Shown one piece after another: positions 48,867-62,400 of a DNA stretch of 64,000 nucleotides. The first letter of the stretch is position 1. Every line of letters begins with the position of its first letter. The notes beneath the pieces were generated by a model, which made no database searches, was not told where the DNA came from, and worked only from the letters and a program-made list of their open reading frames with translations. The DNA comes from Ophiodon elongatus (lineage: Eukaryota; Chordata; Actinopteri; Perciformes; Hexagrammidae): positions 7,423,501 to 7,487,500 of the forward strand of contig JACSYO010001810.1 of the NCBI GenBank assembly GCA_016806645.1. Direction: 5' to 3'. The position numbers and the translations under genes are program-made.

Positions 48867-51474
48867 GTAAGGAGAGCAACGCTTGCCTTAGCTTACTTTC
48901 CAGTGCCCCTGATTCAAAATGCATGACCATATCTGCACCAATGACATCAATTATATTGATTTTAACTGGTCGGAATGGGTAGCAGTGATCTGTTTTATAT
49001 TCGCATCCTGGTATTTTTAGACCCCTTTGTCCTCATGGGAAATACTTTAACTTTGAGAAAGATAATGAACCAAGGTCTCTAAGGAAGCTTCCCTCATGCG
49101 GTTCAATCTTTCCCGATCAATTGTTTGTGTCCCCTTAGGGCCTCAGAAATATTTTACTGACTCTTTAAATGTTGGCCAAAGGAAAGCATATAGAGCCATC
49201 ATCAGTCCAGCCGCTGCTGATAAAGCTAAATGCATATTGCAAAAACTTAGTGTTGAAGTCTCCCTTTCACCTCTGTTTGCCTATCAGTTACTAGCGAGAC
49301 AGTAAGTGCATGGCCTGTACCTTATTCTGTATTTTGGTCAGTCAATTTCCCAAAAGGATATTCCCATTTTGTTTTGGCAGTAAATGCTTCCAGCGCTTCA
49401 AAAGTATCTTGTTCCGACTGAAAATCAAAACTTTTAAAGCAGCTAGTGCCAAACTGAAGGTATCATAATAATGAAATATAGATGTGCTGACAACAAACTG
49501 TAGTATTCTCAGATCAAAACCTTCATGTTGCATCAAAACCTCTCTCTTTCTGTTCTTTCAGAATCCCTGAGGCACTCATAGAAATGGTCCTGATGTTATA
49601 TAGTGAACAACAAATGCAGGATTGCCCTACTTCCACCTCTTTTTTCACCTCCATTGTCCTGCTTTTGTCTCCAAACCTATTAACTATGGCACAGTCCAAT
49701 TCGAGATGGAGAATGATTACAGGATAGTGGTTATCCAACTGTGTCCATGCAACTCTGACTATAAGCAGTCCTTGTTTGACCATGTTTAACTCCCCATTCT
49801 CCTGGGTATAAGTGCAACAAATCCATAGTTTATCGCCAGGAAAATGCCTTGGGCTTAAACCTTCTTTTATGTAGTGTCTTTCAAAATGTCAAGCGCTTTA
49901 CTCAATGAGGTTACTGCTTGTGGGGGCAATTTCAATCCGTGTCGTATCTTATCAGTTGTGATCTCTCATGACATAATAAAGATTTATAAATAAGTCTTTT
50001 GAGGAGAAAAATTATGTTTATGATTTATAAATGTTTACAGTCTGAGCAGAAATTATGTGAGTAGCTAGTGCTAGTGTGCCACCCAAAGCATGATGGGTTC
50101 TGTAGTGCCAAAACATATACCTCCAAAATAATTTAAAAAAAAAAAGAATCAGTGAATAGTAGTCCCCAGAACATTGATTTTTCCCTTTGTTTTCTTCAAT
50201 ATCCCTGCTAAGATGACTCCAGTGACTGTGCCATAAACCTGTATTTGTAAAAGCCAAGGGTTCAAAGTGTTGACTAGCAGTACCGCCAACACAAAGTAGT
50301 TCAAATATAACATATTAGTTAGCTGAAAACCCAACTTTCAAGTCGGGGTTCATCTTGAACTCACTGTTCCATCTATCTCACGGGAATGCGATTATCAAAA
50401 TTGTTATCATGTCTGTAAAAGAGGAAATAAAAACAAGATAAATGACTGCAAGCAGACTGAATAAGGGAAAAGAAGCAACAGTGACGGTTATAACAGCTCC
50501 TCCTCTTATTTACTTTGTGTTTAAGTGTTTGAGAGGCCTGGCAGTAAGCACCATTTCTTTTTTCATTCTTTTTTGAGCTATGTAGTGTTTCCTCCATCCT
50601 CCATTCGCCTTCCAACTCCACACTTACCACATAGCGTCTCCATGGGTTTTGACTTTACATGATCCTCTGCTGGAAGATCCCTAAGGTCCCCCCAGCCCTT
50701 CTCTGTCTCTCTATCTCTCCCTGCAAGGCCCTCGGTGGCCCATATCAGGGTTATGGAGGTGATTACATCATGTAGGTCGTGGTGACAGCCGCCCACAGCA
50801 TTAAGGAAGAGGAGAGAGGGAGGCTGCTGCCTCCATGATTAAGCTGTCAACCCTCTCCCATCCTCACTCATCCGCTATCCTCCGATTTACCATTAATATT
50901 TAAGGCATCGAGGTGAGAGGGCCTGAGGGAAGGTGTGAAGATCTGGGGAGGTAAAATAGTTTAAATCCCCCTCACTACCAGGGAGCCAGCAAGAGGAAGT
51001 CAATCCCCACCATATTAGACACAGCCTGGTATCAGTCCGATACAGCAGCACACCATGTAGCTGCCTATCAGAGTCGCACACTGGTTTGAGTTCTGGATAT
51101 AAACAGCTGTCAGTCAGTCCTGCCCAATGCACATCTTAAAATAATTTCAACTGCTCCAACATGATTACCTGATGATGAGTTTGCCGGGAATATAGCTGGT
51201 CGTATGATATAAATTTGAAGGTGAAGTGGAAATTGGGGTGTATATTTATGGATGAGTTTTTATCAAAAGCCAGTAAACAACCCTTGTAAAGAGAGTAAGG
51301 TGAGTGGTTTTGTAGAAGAGGAAGGTTAACCACAAATAGCCTAGACAGTGGTGGCCTGCCAGCATTAAAACTCAGGACACTGTGGCATTCTTTACACCGT
51401 GGTTAGCACCTCTCCAACACTGGTGTGCGTTCCCCCTCTCTCTCATCCTTTATGCATAATCCTAACATTTTTGA

Positions 51475-51568
51475 AGTGCCCTTGAGCAAGACACAGAAGC
51501 CCTAAAGCTGCTTAATCACTGTCAAATATTGTGGGTAAGAGCCTCAGCCAAATAACCAAAATGTAAAA
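51475..51568. repeat. SINE-like repeat tail
   Basis: GTGCCCTTGAGCAAGACAC and later GTGGGTAAGAGCCTCAGCC then AAATAACCAAAATGTAAA. I recall the CCTTGAGCAAGGCAC ... GTAAGAGCGTCAGCTAAATG pattern as a shared 3' module of fish short repeats. No tRNA-like head with A and B boxes was found upstream. Confidence 0.6.
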
Positions 51569-54226
51569 TATATTATATAAGAGGATGGAAAGTCTTCAAT
51601 GCCCAAATCAAAAGAAATGGGAACCACATTCTACCCCAGGGGCAGGGGTGTAAAGTAAAACATTGCATTCACTTTTGTCACTGTGAAAAGTTTTAGCCTA
51701 CTTTTTAAAATGTGTTTTTATATATGTTGGTAATTTTACTAATCTACATAAGTAGGCCTATAGTACTTTGCTACATTTATATTTGCATCCATTATGGAGT
51801 AAAGATATATATTTATTTACATTTTGGCAAATTACCTGTAAAAGTATACTGAAATAGCTATTAGCATATCCTGATTGCACTCCACCCACAACCGTCACTG
51901 GATTGATTTGGACTAAAAAAAAATAAAAATTTGATAATTCACAAGCTAATTCTGGTGTTAAAAGGAAAAACTATTTTATTTATTTCTAAGTGGCTTTACT
52001 CACTTTTATTTTAGAGGAGCATCATTACACATTTTTGTCTTGTGTGAAACAAACTTGTGAGATATGGTTGTTTTCCAACAACAGCCAAGTTTGAAGCACA
52101 ATATAATATTTCTTGGGAGCAGGTAGAAATGTAAAAATGTCAAGCACTCCTCTTCTTTACAACACCTCCCAGCTAAGCCAATTTGGGACTTTAATGGTCA
52201 CAAATGCCACATCTTTGCAATTGAGAGACAGCGTAGGTATAGTAAAAGTTAAAGGTAAGATTTAGCTGTCGGTCTGGGTAATGTTAGACTTTGTTAGTAA
52301 TGCTGGACTATGAATTCCTCGCTATGGGCATACTTACGTATAATTATCTCAGTTGCATGGGAATGGTTTTCATTAAAGTGAAAATTAAAGGAAAAGACTG
52401 AGACGCTCCAATCAATTAATTAATTGTGCTTGGTCTCCCTCATCACAAATGTATTTCCCTGCAGTTCCACACCCCAGGCGTCTCCAGCTCCAAAACAGGA
52501 AATCTGAAAACAGATGTTTACACACTGTAAACACGATCATACGTCTTGGTCATGCCCAGCCTTCACTGGAAGGTGCCCTTTGATTATTTTACCTGCTTTG
52601 CTTGGAAAGTAAATAGACCTGTTTCAATTGGCCCACAAGGGGAAACCATGCACGGAGGGCTGTTATGTTTGTTAATGACTTTACTCAATGTGGGAATATC
52701 CTCAGAGTCAGAAAACACATTCACCCTCAAAGCTTTTACTCATTAGATTTATGCATATTGAACAGCAATTGATCTATATCCTGTCTTTCAAGGACTTTGA
52801 CTCTGCAAAGTTTTCCTCCAGTAAAAGTTAATAATTGTGCGTGCTTGAGAACCCCAACGGCAAGCTGATTCTTCAGTGGAAATGATGTAGGGAGGTTGTG
52901 AGGCATCATGAGGCAAAGATGTGTCTCTCTATTCTCAGTCTTTCTCTCCATGTTCTGAAATGCTGAATAGTGATGAAGAACAGGGCGTCAGAGGGGTGAA
53001 TGAGAGCGAGAGACAGGAGAGAGGCAAAGGAAATGAGGGTTGATTTGGCGTCTGCATGCAGCCACAATAAGCTCCACTCAGAATGGGCAGACACACTGCT
53101 GAAATATGTATGAGTCATTTCCCAGTGGCGGGTGGGGGTGGGGCACAGGGAGAGGAACAGTTTATTTATTAAATTACATGAAACAGCTTTCAGGGATTAA
53201 AAATGCCTAATGTTGCCTTTTTGTTTTCACTCAATGACATCATAATGGCAACTGAGCATAGGCAGGTTGGACCACAGAGAGCGATGGTTGTCCATCATAA
53301 AGGGAGGGAATAATCCTATTTTTATCTATTGTCAGAGATCCCAAGCAGCTAATAAGTCAAATCTGCCGGGGGCATATAAACACAGCATTATGTAAGCGGG
53401 GAGCGGGGAGTTTTCTTTAATAGCAGTCAGCAACTTTGTCATCACAGTCACCTGCAGTGTAGATATGATGCAGGATTTTGAAGAAAGAAAAGTCAATTTA
53501 AGTGCATTTAAATAATCACATGTGACTTCTTTTTGTCAGCCCCTGCCAAAAACAGGCCTCTTTGCTAAACTTGCTTGGACTGCCCATCGAAGGTACTGCA
53601 GCGTGTGTCCTACCCTCATGACAATGTGGTTGCCATAAAGCTCCAAAATTCAGGACAGGCAGCAACAATTGAAACCTGTTATTGATTGCAATTGTGTCTA
53701 GTAGGATGAAGCAGTGAGAATGGATTGAAAAAAAAAAAAGAAAAAAGGAATCTGCGTGGCAATTTATTGTATCTTAAAACTTATTAGAATCCTACTTGTG
53801 ATGGTTAGTATTTAGTATTACAAGGGCTGTTTGTACATACATTATGTCATATATCCTTTTCTTCTATGGCATCGAGTTTGGCCGTTGTACAAAAACTACA
53901 CCATTTAATTCACATAGTTTAAGTAGGACGCTGTCGCAGAAACAAATGGACTTGTGTTTGACAGGCTGAGGAAGTATAGTATCCATTCAGTTTGGGATTC
54001 CAAATCGTTTATGATTTTGCTACTGTAGCTTTTGCCATCAGCCTCCCACTGTGTTATTGAGTGATGATGCACCACAATAATACCCAGCTCTCTTTATCAT
54101 TCTCCCAATACAACATGAGAAAGCTCAGGCAGCCGCTAGTTGACATAAAGTCCTCTGAACAAATAGGCCTGTCAGTTTAGGGGAAAGTTTTCAGAGGATT
54201 GCCGTCAGATTCAGGCTTTGAGGGTT

Positions 54227-54250
54227 TTCTTTTTTTTTTGGGGGGGGGGC
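54227..54250. repeat. Poly-T followed by poly-G
   Basis: A run of about 12 T directly followed by 10 G. It is an unusual junction and prone to sequencing error. Confidence 0.8.
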
Positions 54251-55334
54251 TGTACTGGGCAGGGAGAGACAGGGCTGAAAAGAGAGAGAGAGGAGAGAAA
54301 GAGATACAGATGAAGATTGGAGGCCATGTCGGGGAGTGATTGGATATAACGAGCAAAAGTAAAGATGAGTAACACATCAAACACACATTCAACTGCTTAC
54401 ACACTCGAGAAAGCATTTGCACGCCCTCTCAAGCCTCTTTACTTCACCCCAATACTAATCCGTAATCTTTTTATTGCAATATTTAACCACAGTAATTGAT
54501 TGCAACTACACGACCTGAGGCTTATCTCAAAGTACTTCCTGCATCCCTAATACTATTAGCCTTGAGAGTGAGCCCTGGACAACAGAGAGGAGGAGGGAGA
54601 GGGAAATCTTTATTTCAGTGTCCTTCACAGCTCAGATAAACTTCTCTAAGGCGTGCTGCTGAGTGATGGCCGGCAGCGCTGCAAAATGGAGAAGAAAAAA
54701 AAGGGAATAATCCAGAATCACTCCACTTCTCCCCACGGAGGCTCTAATATAAAAAAGGTATGATGATTTAGCACACCAGTGTTCGTCTCAGGGACCTCTG
54801 CCATAACCGGGCTTAAGCAGTGCCGGGGGATTCCTTAATTGGCTTGTTTCTTGTCAGGGACACACCGAGGCCAATATCTAATGCGCTCCCACTCGGCATC
54901 TCGCTGACAGCGGAACATATTCTGACAGCTTTTTGGGCTTACCCTCAGCATGTGAGGAATACAGTGTGGCTGAGTTAGAGAAAGACAGTGGGAGCGAGGG
55001 GGACCGAGGCACTGGATGGATGCAAATGGGAAATAGAGAAGAAAATAAGGGAGGGAAGAGAGTGAGGAGGTTATTAGCGCCTTTGCTGAATGCGGGACCT
55101 GAATACTTGAATATGGGAAGTAGCAGAATAAATTGAATATTTTGTTGCTGTAAGACAGGCAGAGTTTCGACAGACAGGCTTGTGTTCCTTTTGAAGAGTG
55201 AAAAGCTCTGGAAATCTTGAACATTATGTCTCAAATACAAACGGGTCAATAGTTCAGTCTAAATAAAGACATTTCTAGATTAGAGCTCATATCAATACTA
55301 TTTAAAAAATACTGTCTTAATACAACACAAACCT

Positions 55335-55453
55335 ACTCTGCCTCTGATTGGCTTACCCTGATATTCTAACCTGAACCAATCTCACCCCTCATGCCTATAC
55401 CTAACCAATCCAACCAATTTAAACAATGAGTACCAGCCAATCAAAGGCAGAGT
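55335..55453. mobile_element. MITE-like element with 19-bp inverted ends, 119 bp
   Basis: The left end ACTCTGCCTCTGATTGGCT (55335-55353) and right end AGCCAATCAAAGGCAGAGT (55435-55453) pair at 18 of 19 positions. The inside is built of CCTAACCAATC-like words. I recall this as a dispersed fish repeat. A target duplication is not evident, so the boundary may extend further. Confidence 0.6.
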
Positions 55454-55795
55454 GGGGCGGGATTTGTTAATAAGCGCCCGGAAACTCAGGAAAGGAATTT
55501 TATACAAAAAAAGGTCTACAGCTTTGGTCTCATGTACGCTTCAGTTGGCTCTAAGAACACATTAATATCTTTGAAACGTTATTACATGCTGGGTACACTT
55601 ATGATTGTGTAGGGCTGGGTTCTGATAGGTGATTCTGTTTTAGATTTGTTTCATAGTTGCTAAAATACCATAAAAATATCCTTTCCTTGTTATTTTTTTT
55701 TATTAATGAGCATTCAAGAAATAAAACATCCAAGTAGCAGGTTTTCTGGAGCTGAATATCACTTGTAGCTGTATCTAATTGACAATATTGCCTTC

Positions 55796-55858
55796 AGTAA
55801 CCCAAAGGCCAAAATGAGCCTTTGGGTTACTTACTCTTACAACAGTTTGTTGTAAGAG
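55796..55858. repeat. Two adjacent perfect hairpins
   Basis: Hairpin 1: AGTAACCCAAAGGC (55796-55809), loop of 8, GCCTTTGGGTTACT (55818-55831). Hairpin 2: CTCTTACAAC (55834-55843), loop AGTTT, GTTGTAAGAG (55849-55858). Only two bases separate them. No U-run follows in the expected place and no coding gene is nearby, so this is not a bacterial-type terminator. Confidence 0.92.
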
Positions 55859-56161
55859 AAGTATTCTGTAACACCACTCTTTCATGTGGTTTTTCTTGCA
55901 TTTCAACAAGACTAACAGAGTTGTGGTCTTCTCTGGCAATGTGAGCAGCTAATCATGGCCCCACACATTGGTTTTTGGGTTGGCAAGTGTAGTTTTCTCT
56001 CTCTCTTAAGTTGCCTTGGTCTCGCCATTCTGTTGTCCTCTTCTCCCTGTGTCTTCTGATTCCCTCCTCCCTCCCCTAGTTTGACCACCCTTATCCCCTC
56101 TCCTTCTGCCCTCGTCCTACCTCTGCTGCATATTGACGTTTGCACTGGAGAGGAAAAATCT

Positions 56162-56163
<2 letters not shown>

Positions 56164-56235
<72 letters not shown>
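56164..56235. repeat. (GT)36 microsatellite
   Basis: 72 bp of perfect GT repeat in epha6 intron 2. Confidence 0.98.
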
Positions 56236-56238
<3 letters not shown>

Positions 56239-58295
56239 GTTTAAGCTGACAAATACTGGCAGAAAACTCTAAACACAGCTAAAAGGAGACGGACAAAGAG
56301 AAAGACAGTGGGACAGGGAGAGGTTAAAGCTAGAAAACCATTCATAGTTCATAGATAGTTAGACAAGCAGTTACACAGTTATACCTGTACTCAAGCGGTC
56401 AATCATGCATTAGCATAGACAAGCAGATAATCAGAAGTTATACATTCAGACTGTAGCCAAAAAGTAGTTGGTCATATACATTCAGAAAGATGAAAATGTC
56501 TTTTAATATCGCAATATGGAAACATGTTGGAACAATTGGAACTCCTGAAAAAAACCTCTCTGTTATTATGATCATTCGGTGTTATAATCATTTAATTATG
56601 ATATTTAAATATCATGGCAAACTAGTATACAAAAAAATAAAATAGTTTGGTATGCTTTGCATTCTTAAACTGTACTGCAGTCAGTCAGGCAGGAAGGATA
56701 CTGATCAATAACTCTGTAATACGGGTACAGTCTGCTGATACGCTCATACTCACAGAAACAGGATCATACAAAGTGATTTTGTACATTGATATTTCTCTCT
56801 GTTTCTTACTAGAGTCCACACATTCAGGTACACAGGGAGTTTCTTCTCAAGCGTCACCAGTGTCCTGCATGAACATGCACACACACACACAGGCACATGC
56901 GCATGCACTCAAAAAAAAGAACGAGGTTGCCCAGATAGAGGAAACCTGCTCAAGGTCACAGTGCTTTATCTCCACTAGTCTGTTTCACTTGACTTGCATC
57001 AGAAAAAAAAAAAACATTACAGTGACACTGTGGCATTTCTACTGTATTCCATACCTAAGCCTCAACTCTGAAATGTACTAGCTATGATTTAACTGCAGCG
57101 CTGGCAGGCTGATGACAGCCCCTAAAAAAGGCCTTACATCTTGGTCACACCAGACAGGTGCTTGACAAACCTGTAAGTAAGAAACATGGAAGTATTAGTG
57201 GAAGTACTTAAGGCATTGGTTATAATTTCCTTCAGAGACTTAAAAAACTGTATTGCTCGTGAGAGATTCAACCAGGAAGTATAGCACATGTGTTATTGTG
57301 TGTGCTGTAAATGGCCATAATGCTAGTCACACATGATCATGTGATTCTGGTGATGTAGATGAGCAGAGGCTTTCTGCTCTGTTATTTCGACCTTGTAATA
57401 AAACATTTTAAAATCTGTCTTTTGTTTCAAATTATTTTAATGCCTTTAAGCCCTGACAGGCTCCATGTACATAATCCCACTAAATGACACGCCATCTTTA
57501 TAACATCTCTGACATTTGAGGTGTCTGATTTGAGAAATCGTTTTCAGTGTGGTGTAGTAAGAGTTAGTAATTATTAATATTCGAGGTTCTAGAAATCTGC
57601 ACTGGAACTTGCCTTACATATCTTGAGAATTATATTTGTTTAAATTTTGTGTAAGGCTTTATGGTTTTATGTAATTGTTTTAAACAGTAAAAGTCTGGAG
57701 AAAGCACTGAATGACCAAATTTTTTAAAGGACGACGGCAAATGGAAATAGTTATTATAATAATATAGTATATAGTAATTCTTTTTTAAAAATACCATAAG
57801 CAAAATGTATTGCCAGCTCTGTTTTGTAATATTAATCTTAACCCAGTTAATAACCCAGTTTGTACAAATATCTTTAATCATGTTGAGTTGTGAACCACAA
57901 ACAGGTATAATATATATGTCCCCTTTTCAGTGTCACTGAAGGAGTACTAGACAGTACTATTGTCCATGTCCAAGATATCATTTTCAGGTGACTTTCTGTG
58001 ACAAATTGTACACAAGTCTGATTTCAGCTTTCTGAAATACTTCCAGATTTAAATTCTGATTTCGAAAATGATCTTCCTTCAGGATGAGAGTCCAACTCTT
58101 TCTATCAACAGTTGAACATTGTTCTTTGTCTCCCAGATTATGTGTGGTTGATTGAAACAGGATTTTCTTTCTTCGGGGCTGTCTATGGTCTTGTAATAGC
58201 TTTGTGCTAGCGGAGCAATCACAGTGCTCCATCAAGATCTGACACATCCATTTGTCACACTCTCTGTGGTCTGATAGAAAACCAAGGGAAGATGT

Positions 58296-58296
<1 letters not shown>

Positions 58297-58335
<39 letters not shown>
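58297..58335. repeat. (CA)n microsatellite
   Basis: 39 bp of perfect CA repeat in epha6 intron 2. Confidence 0.97.
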
Positions 58336-58338
<3 letters not shown>

Positions 58339-59558
58339 GACGTAACTCCCAGTCTACAGTGCATATGGTTTATTGTATTCTCTTGTCAAAATAGAACAAA
58401 ATGCATCGTCATCTGTTTGGGCATAGGCATGTCAGTAAGCTCGGAAAGAGCCATTGAAGAAAATCCTACCTGACACTTTCAAATGGAAAACAAAAAGGTT
58501 CCAAAGAGAGATTAATCAACTCAAAGCTGACATTGTATATACCCTGTTTGATCAATAGAGTCAGGGAAGTGACAAGCTAGAATAAAAAAATGCATTATTA
58601 GTTGTAGAACTACAAGAAAGTACTTTTGATTAGGTCATTTGTAAATGTTAGGCACATATCACTTTATTTAAATGCTTCTTTTATATCAATCAACACATTT
58701 TATATTTCCTTTAATCTTTTTAGCCATATAAGAGGGAAGAAAAACTGGATACACCAAAGCCATCAAAATATGAAACATAAATACATGAAATAAAGGAGAG
58801 TGTAAGGTTTACTGCGTGAGAAATGGGACACTACTTTATAAAATAACAAAACTTTGATGGAAACATTACTCTGGACCGTAAAATAATAATCATACTCATC
58901 ATAAAAGTGACATGCTCGCTCCCTGTTGAAAGAAAATGGTACTTTTGAACCAAGTCAACATGTTTGAAAATCACCAATCATGCCATCATAAGACAAAAAC
59001 ACATAGCTCTGGTTATCTTGGAATGAAAACTGTATTTGTCAACTTGTAGCGAATGCAGTTTTTTTATGCTCCAAGTTAGTTTGTTGGGGGGCCATTTTTT
59101 ATTTTTTTATCAGATAAAAAAGTCAGTAGAACGTTGAGAGGAAATGAGAGAGGAAAGGGGGGTTAGGGAATCATCAGTGGTCCCCTTCTGGACCTGAATC
59201 AGGAACGTTGAAATTTATGGATGTCGCCTTAACCCCTTGGCCATCACGGCAGCCCTTGGTTTAACCTCACAGCGCTATGCATTGTGGGTTATTCCCTTGA
59301 GCAAAGTCTGCAGAATTGTGGATTACAGAAAGGGTGCATAAATTGCTGAAAAAGTCAACCAGAGAGCCCTCAAACTCTTGCTGATTTCACAGTGGGACAG
59401 TCCTTGCGAATTTATCAGGAGCCAGGTCTGTGAGTCTGTAAGGTTTAGTGGAACTGGTTTAAGGATATCTTAGTCCTTTGTTTTAATTCCCACCAGGTTC
59501 AATTATGCTTCACTGGGTCAGGTTTCACAAAAACATTAAAATTAGGTTATTAAAAGGG

Positions 59559-59700
59559 AGGGATGCACCGATCCAACTGTTTCAGTCCCGATACTAATAG
59601 CCATACCAAGGCTTCGGGTATCGGCTGATAAAGAGTACCGATCCGATACCAGTGTTTAATTAATAAGCTGTTTCACAATTGCTAACCTAACCTGCATATG
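59559..59700. mobile_element. hAT-like non-autonomous element, left end (AGGGATGCACCGATCC)
   Basis: It begins AGGGATGCACCGATCC and continues with CGGGTATCGGCTGATAA and ACCGATCCGATACC. I recall this as the start of a common fish element of hAT type. A matching right end appears at 61258-61307. No 8-bp target duplication was found, so the pairing of the two ends is not proven. Confidence 0.55.
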
Positions 59701-60061
59701 ACACAATATGTTCAAGCCACAGAACGTTAGTTGTGAGAAATCAGAAACCCAAGTTCATGATGCTTTTTATACAGTGAACTGTATGAAGTGAAAAGCCCTT
59801 TTCTGAACAAGAGGGAGCCCTTGATTTCCCTATATTTACAACCTTTAATCACACTCATAGACAAAAAAGTAAAATGTGTGACATAAAAATGTTCACTCTT
59901 AGAGATAATAACCTCATAATCTTCCCAAGTGTGTGACATCTTCCTCCTCCTGCACTCCTTTATCTCTCACCATCTCTCACATCGGTCCCCTCTTGCTGGA
60001 ATCATTTTTGCATCTCAGTAGGAGTTCATACAATAAAGATGACCACCATCAATCTGTGTTA

Positions 60062-60575
60062 CCAGGCAGCAACCTCCGGTTCTGCCGGGTGAAGCCAATG
60101 CGCAAGTGTCTTAAAACTTGGATTCTCTCTACTGGCCAGCAGGGGGCGACTCCACTGGTTGCAAAAAGAAGTCTCATTGTATAGAAGTCTATGAGACATT
60201 GACCCTACTTCTCACTTGATTTATTACCTCGGTAAACATTGTAAACATGAGTTTATGGTCTCAATCACTATTTATTTGCTAATTATTCTTCAATACAGCA
60301 TGATGTTCATTTAGTAAATTAAGGTCCTGGTGAGAGTAAAATAGACCATAAAGTATGCTTTAGGGCAGGCTTACTGTGATTGACAGGTCGGAGTCTCTAC
60401 GTCACTCCTCCGCATTCCAAATATGGTAACTTTCGTTCACCGGTTGCAAAAACGCCAAGATGGTGACGGCCATAAACCAAAATGGTGATGGCCAAATGGC
60501 CAAACTCGCAGCAGTCTACAAACCGGTGGATGACGTCACAATGACTACGTCCACTTCTTATATAAAGACTATGTG
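60062..60575. repeat. Dispersed teleost repeat (AAACATGAGTTTATGGTCTC type), about 510 bp
   Basis: It contains CCAGCAGGGGGCGACTCC, GAAGTCTATGAGACATTGAC, AAACATGAGTTTATGGTCTC, ATAGACCATAAAGTATGC and GGATGACGTCACAATGACTA, ending near TTATATAAAGACTATG. I recall this exact order from a widespread fish repeat. Here it lies between the two hAT-like ends. Its class is not clear to me. Confidence 0.65.
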
Positions 60576-61257
60576 TGTTACACGTGTATTACACCCTTTA
60601 CCGTCGCTGATGCTGCTGCATCACTAAGCTGTTGCAGCTGCTGAAGGTCACGTATCCTGTCATGCCGAAAATTAAAATGGCTCCCTTTCATATTCAAAAA
60701 GTCAAATGGTTTCCAACGGGTTCAAATAACGTGCATCCATATTCATAGTTAGTTTTTACTCTGGTCCCAGGAACAGAGGGAGACAGTGAGAAATGTGCCA
60801 CATTTAATGGTCTCTTATTTCTCTTGGTAGCTGAGTAGAGTTTACATATTTCTATGTAAAACTGCTTATGGGGAGAACAGAAAACCTTTCATTTCAGCTC
60901 ATTCAATCTGAATAAAGATCACCGCTCGCCTTCCAAATTCCCTCAATCCCAATTAACAACCGTGGAGGGTATGGATGGATAGGAGTTCTGCTGCATGTTG
61001 TAACAAAATGCTGGGGTAGAAGATTGATCACAGCACCGCAGGACAAAACTGCCACCTTTCTCCCTCCTCTGTTCTCCCTTTCACCCTTGGTTTCAATTTA
61101 CTGAACCCTCAATGGTGGTGAAGTCCCCGCATTCGATATCATTTGTCTCTAAGGCTTCCGAAACAACACTTGTAAACATCATATCTGGGGAGAAAGTGAA
61201 GCAACGACAGATCAATTACATATAAATGATCAGCCAGTGAACATGTGTGTATGCTCA

Positions 61258-61307
61258 GGTATCAGAATCGGTATCGGGAAGGAAAAAAATGGTATTGTAA
61301 CATCTCT
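61258..61307. mobile_element. hAT-like non-autonomous element, right end
   Basis: GGTATCAGAATCGGTATCGG and then a stretch ending TTGTAACATCTCT. Its reverse complement starts AGAGATGTTAC, similar to the AGGGATGCACC left end at 59559. It may be the other end of the same element or a separate fragment. Confidence 0.45.
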
Positions 61308-62194
61308 ATTCATGTTTCAGTGCAAATTATTAGTTTTATAGATGAAAACATTTGTGCGAATAATTCCTTTCCCTGCATTTGGTTTCATCTCATTTATATT
61401 CTTCTTCTCATTCTCCAATGATGTAGCGTTAGAGCTGTGATAAAAGAGAGAGACGTGGTCACTTGGCTAAGATTCCTCCCCTGAAGCTCCACAGTTTATC
61501 CTCTTTGTCTCTTTTACAAGCAGAGAGAGAAGAATTTGAGAGAGAAATATCTTATTTTCTCCTCAGCTCTCAAGTCCAACTTCAGTCTAGATGTTGGATC
61601 CTACATGGGAAGGTGTGTGGGGGCGTTTGGGGTCAGATGATGGTTCCCGTAAGAGGGATTTGGTTTCATCTGAGATTAATGTTTTGTCTGGCATGCTCTC
61701 TAAAATGCACTTAACATTTTATACAAATTCTGAGGACGCTGAAAGCCATGCCGTGCCGCACCGCATGCTTTCTCTGCCTTTCTCTGTGCTGCTCCCTCTG
61801 TCCTAATTGATCGAGCAGGCCAGACAATCCCGTTTTGTCTGCACTCATTTCCAGTCAAGCTTGTTTAAGCGTTACAGACTGGAGTCAGATGGCTTTGCTA
61901 AGGGAAGATGTCTCCTGCTGTCCCCAGACAGACAGGAAGACAGACAGGCAGACATGGGTTGAGAGACAGCAACACACTAACTTAAAACCCAGAAGGCAAA
62001 AAAAAAAAGATGTTGTTGATGTTGTTAATCCTGGAAGTAGCAAAGAATCCTAATGGATATTTGGGCAAACCTTTACATGCACATTCATTGAGATGTCAAT
62101 GTAACTGCTGCTTTATCATTTGGAATGTCAGTGTTTCATTTAAAATCTCTTAGCAAAATGTATTGTGTATGTTCCTAAGACCTGACAAATGAAG

Positions 62195-62400
62195 TTGCCA
62201 GTTTTTTAGGTACACCTAGCTGAAACAAATGCAGTCTAAGACAACAGCCATGCAATATATCCTGCCTTGATTTCATTTTGTTTTTATTCAACTGGATGAT
62301 CATTTTGGAAGCTGCAGCCTGTGGTGCTGTCAAACTGTATTGTGTTATACTGACAGGTGATTCTGTTAGGTTGTTCACCACACTTATGGGGGTAAGCAAC
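62195..62400. repeat. Dispersed teleost repeat (TAGGTACACCTAGCT type)
   Basis: TTTTTTAGGTACACCTAGCT, AAATGCAGTCTAAGACAACA and CTGACAGGTGATTCTGTTAG occur in the order I recall for a common interspersed fish repeat. The short frames on both strands here come from it and are not genes. Confidence 0.65.

Noticed and set aside
54835..55249. Overlapping 129- and 123-codon minus-strand frames
   Set aside because: Two frames overlap extensively with Ser/Leu/Pro-rich, domain-free products, the mark of a purine-rich + strand rather than a gene.
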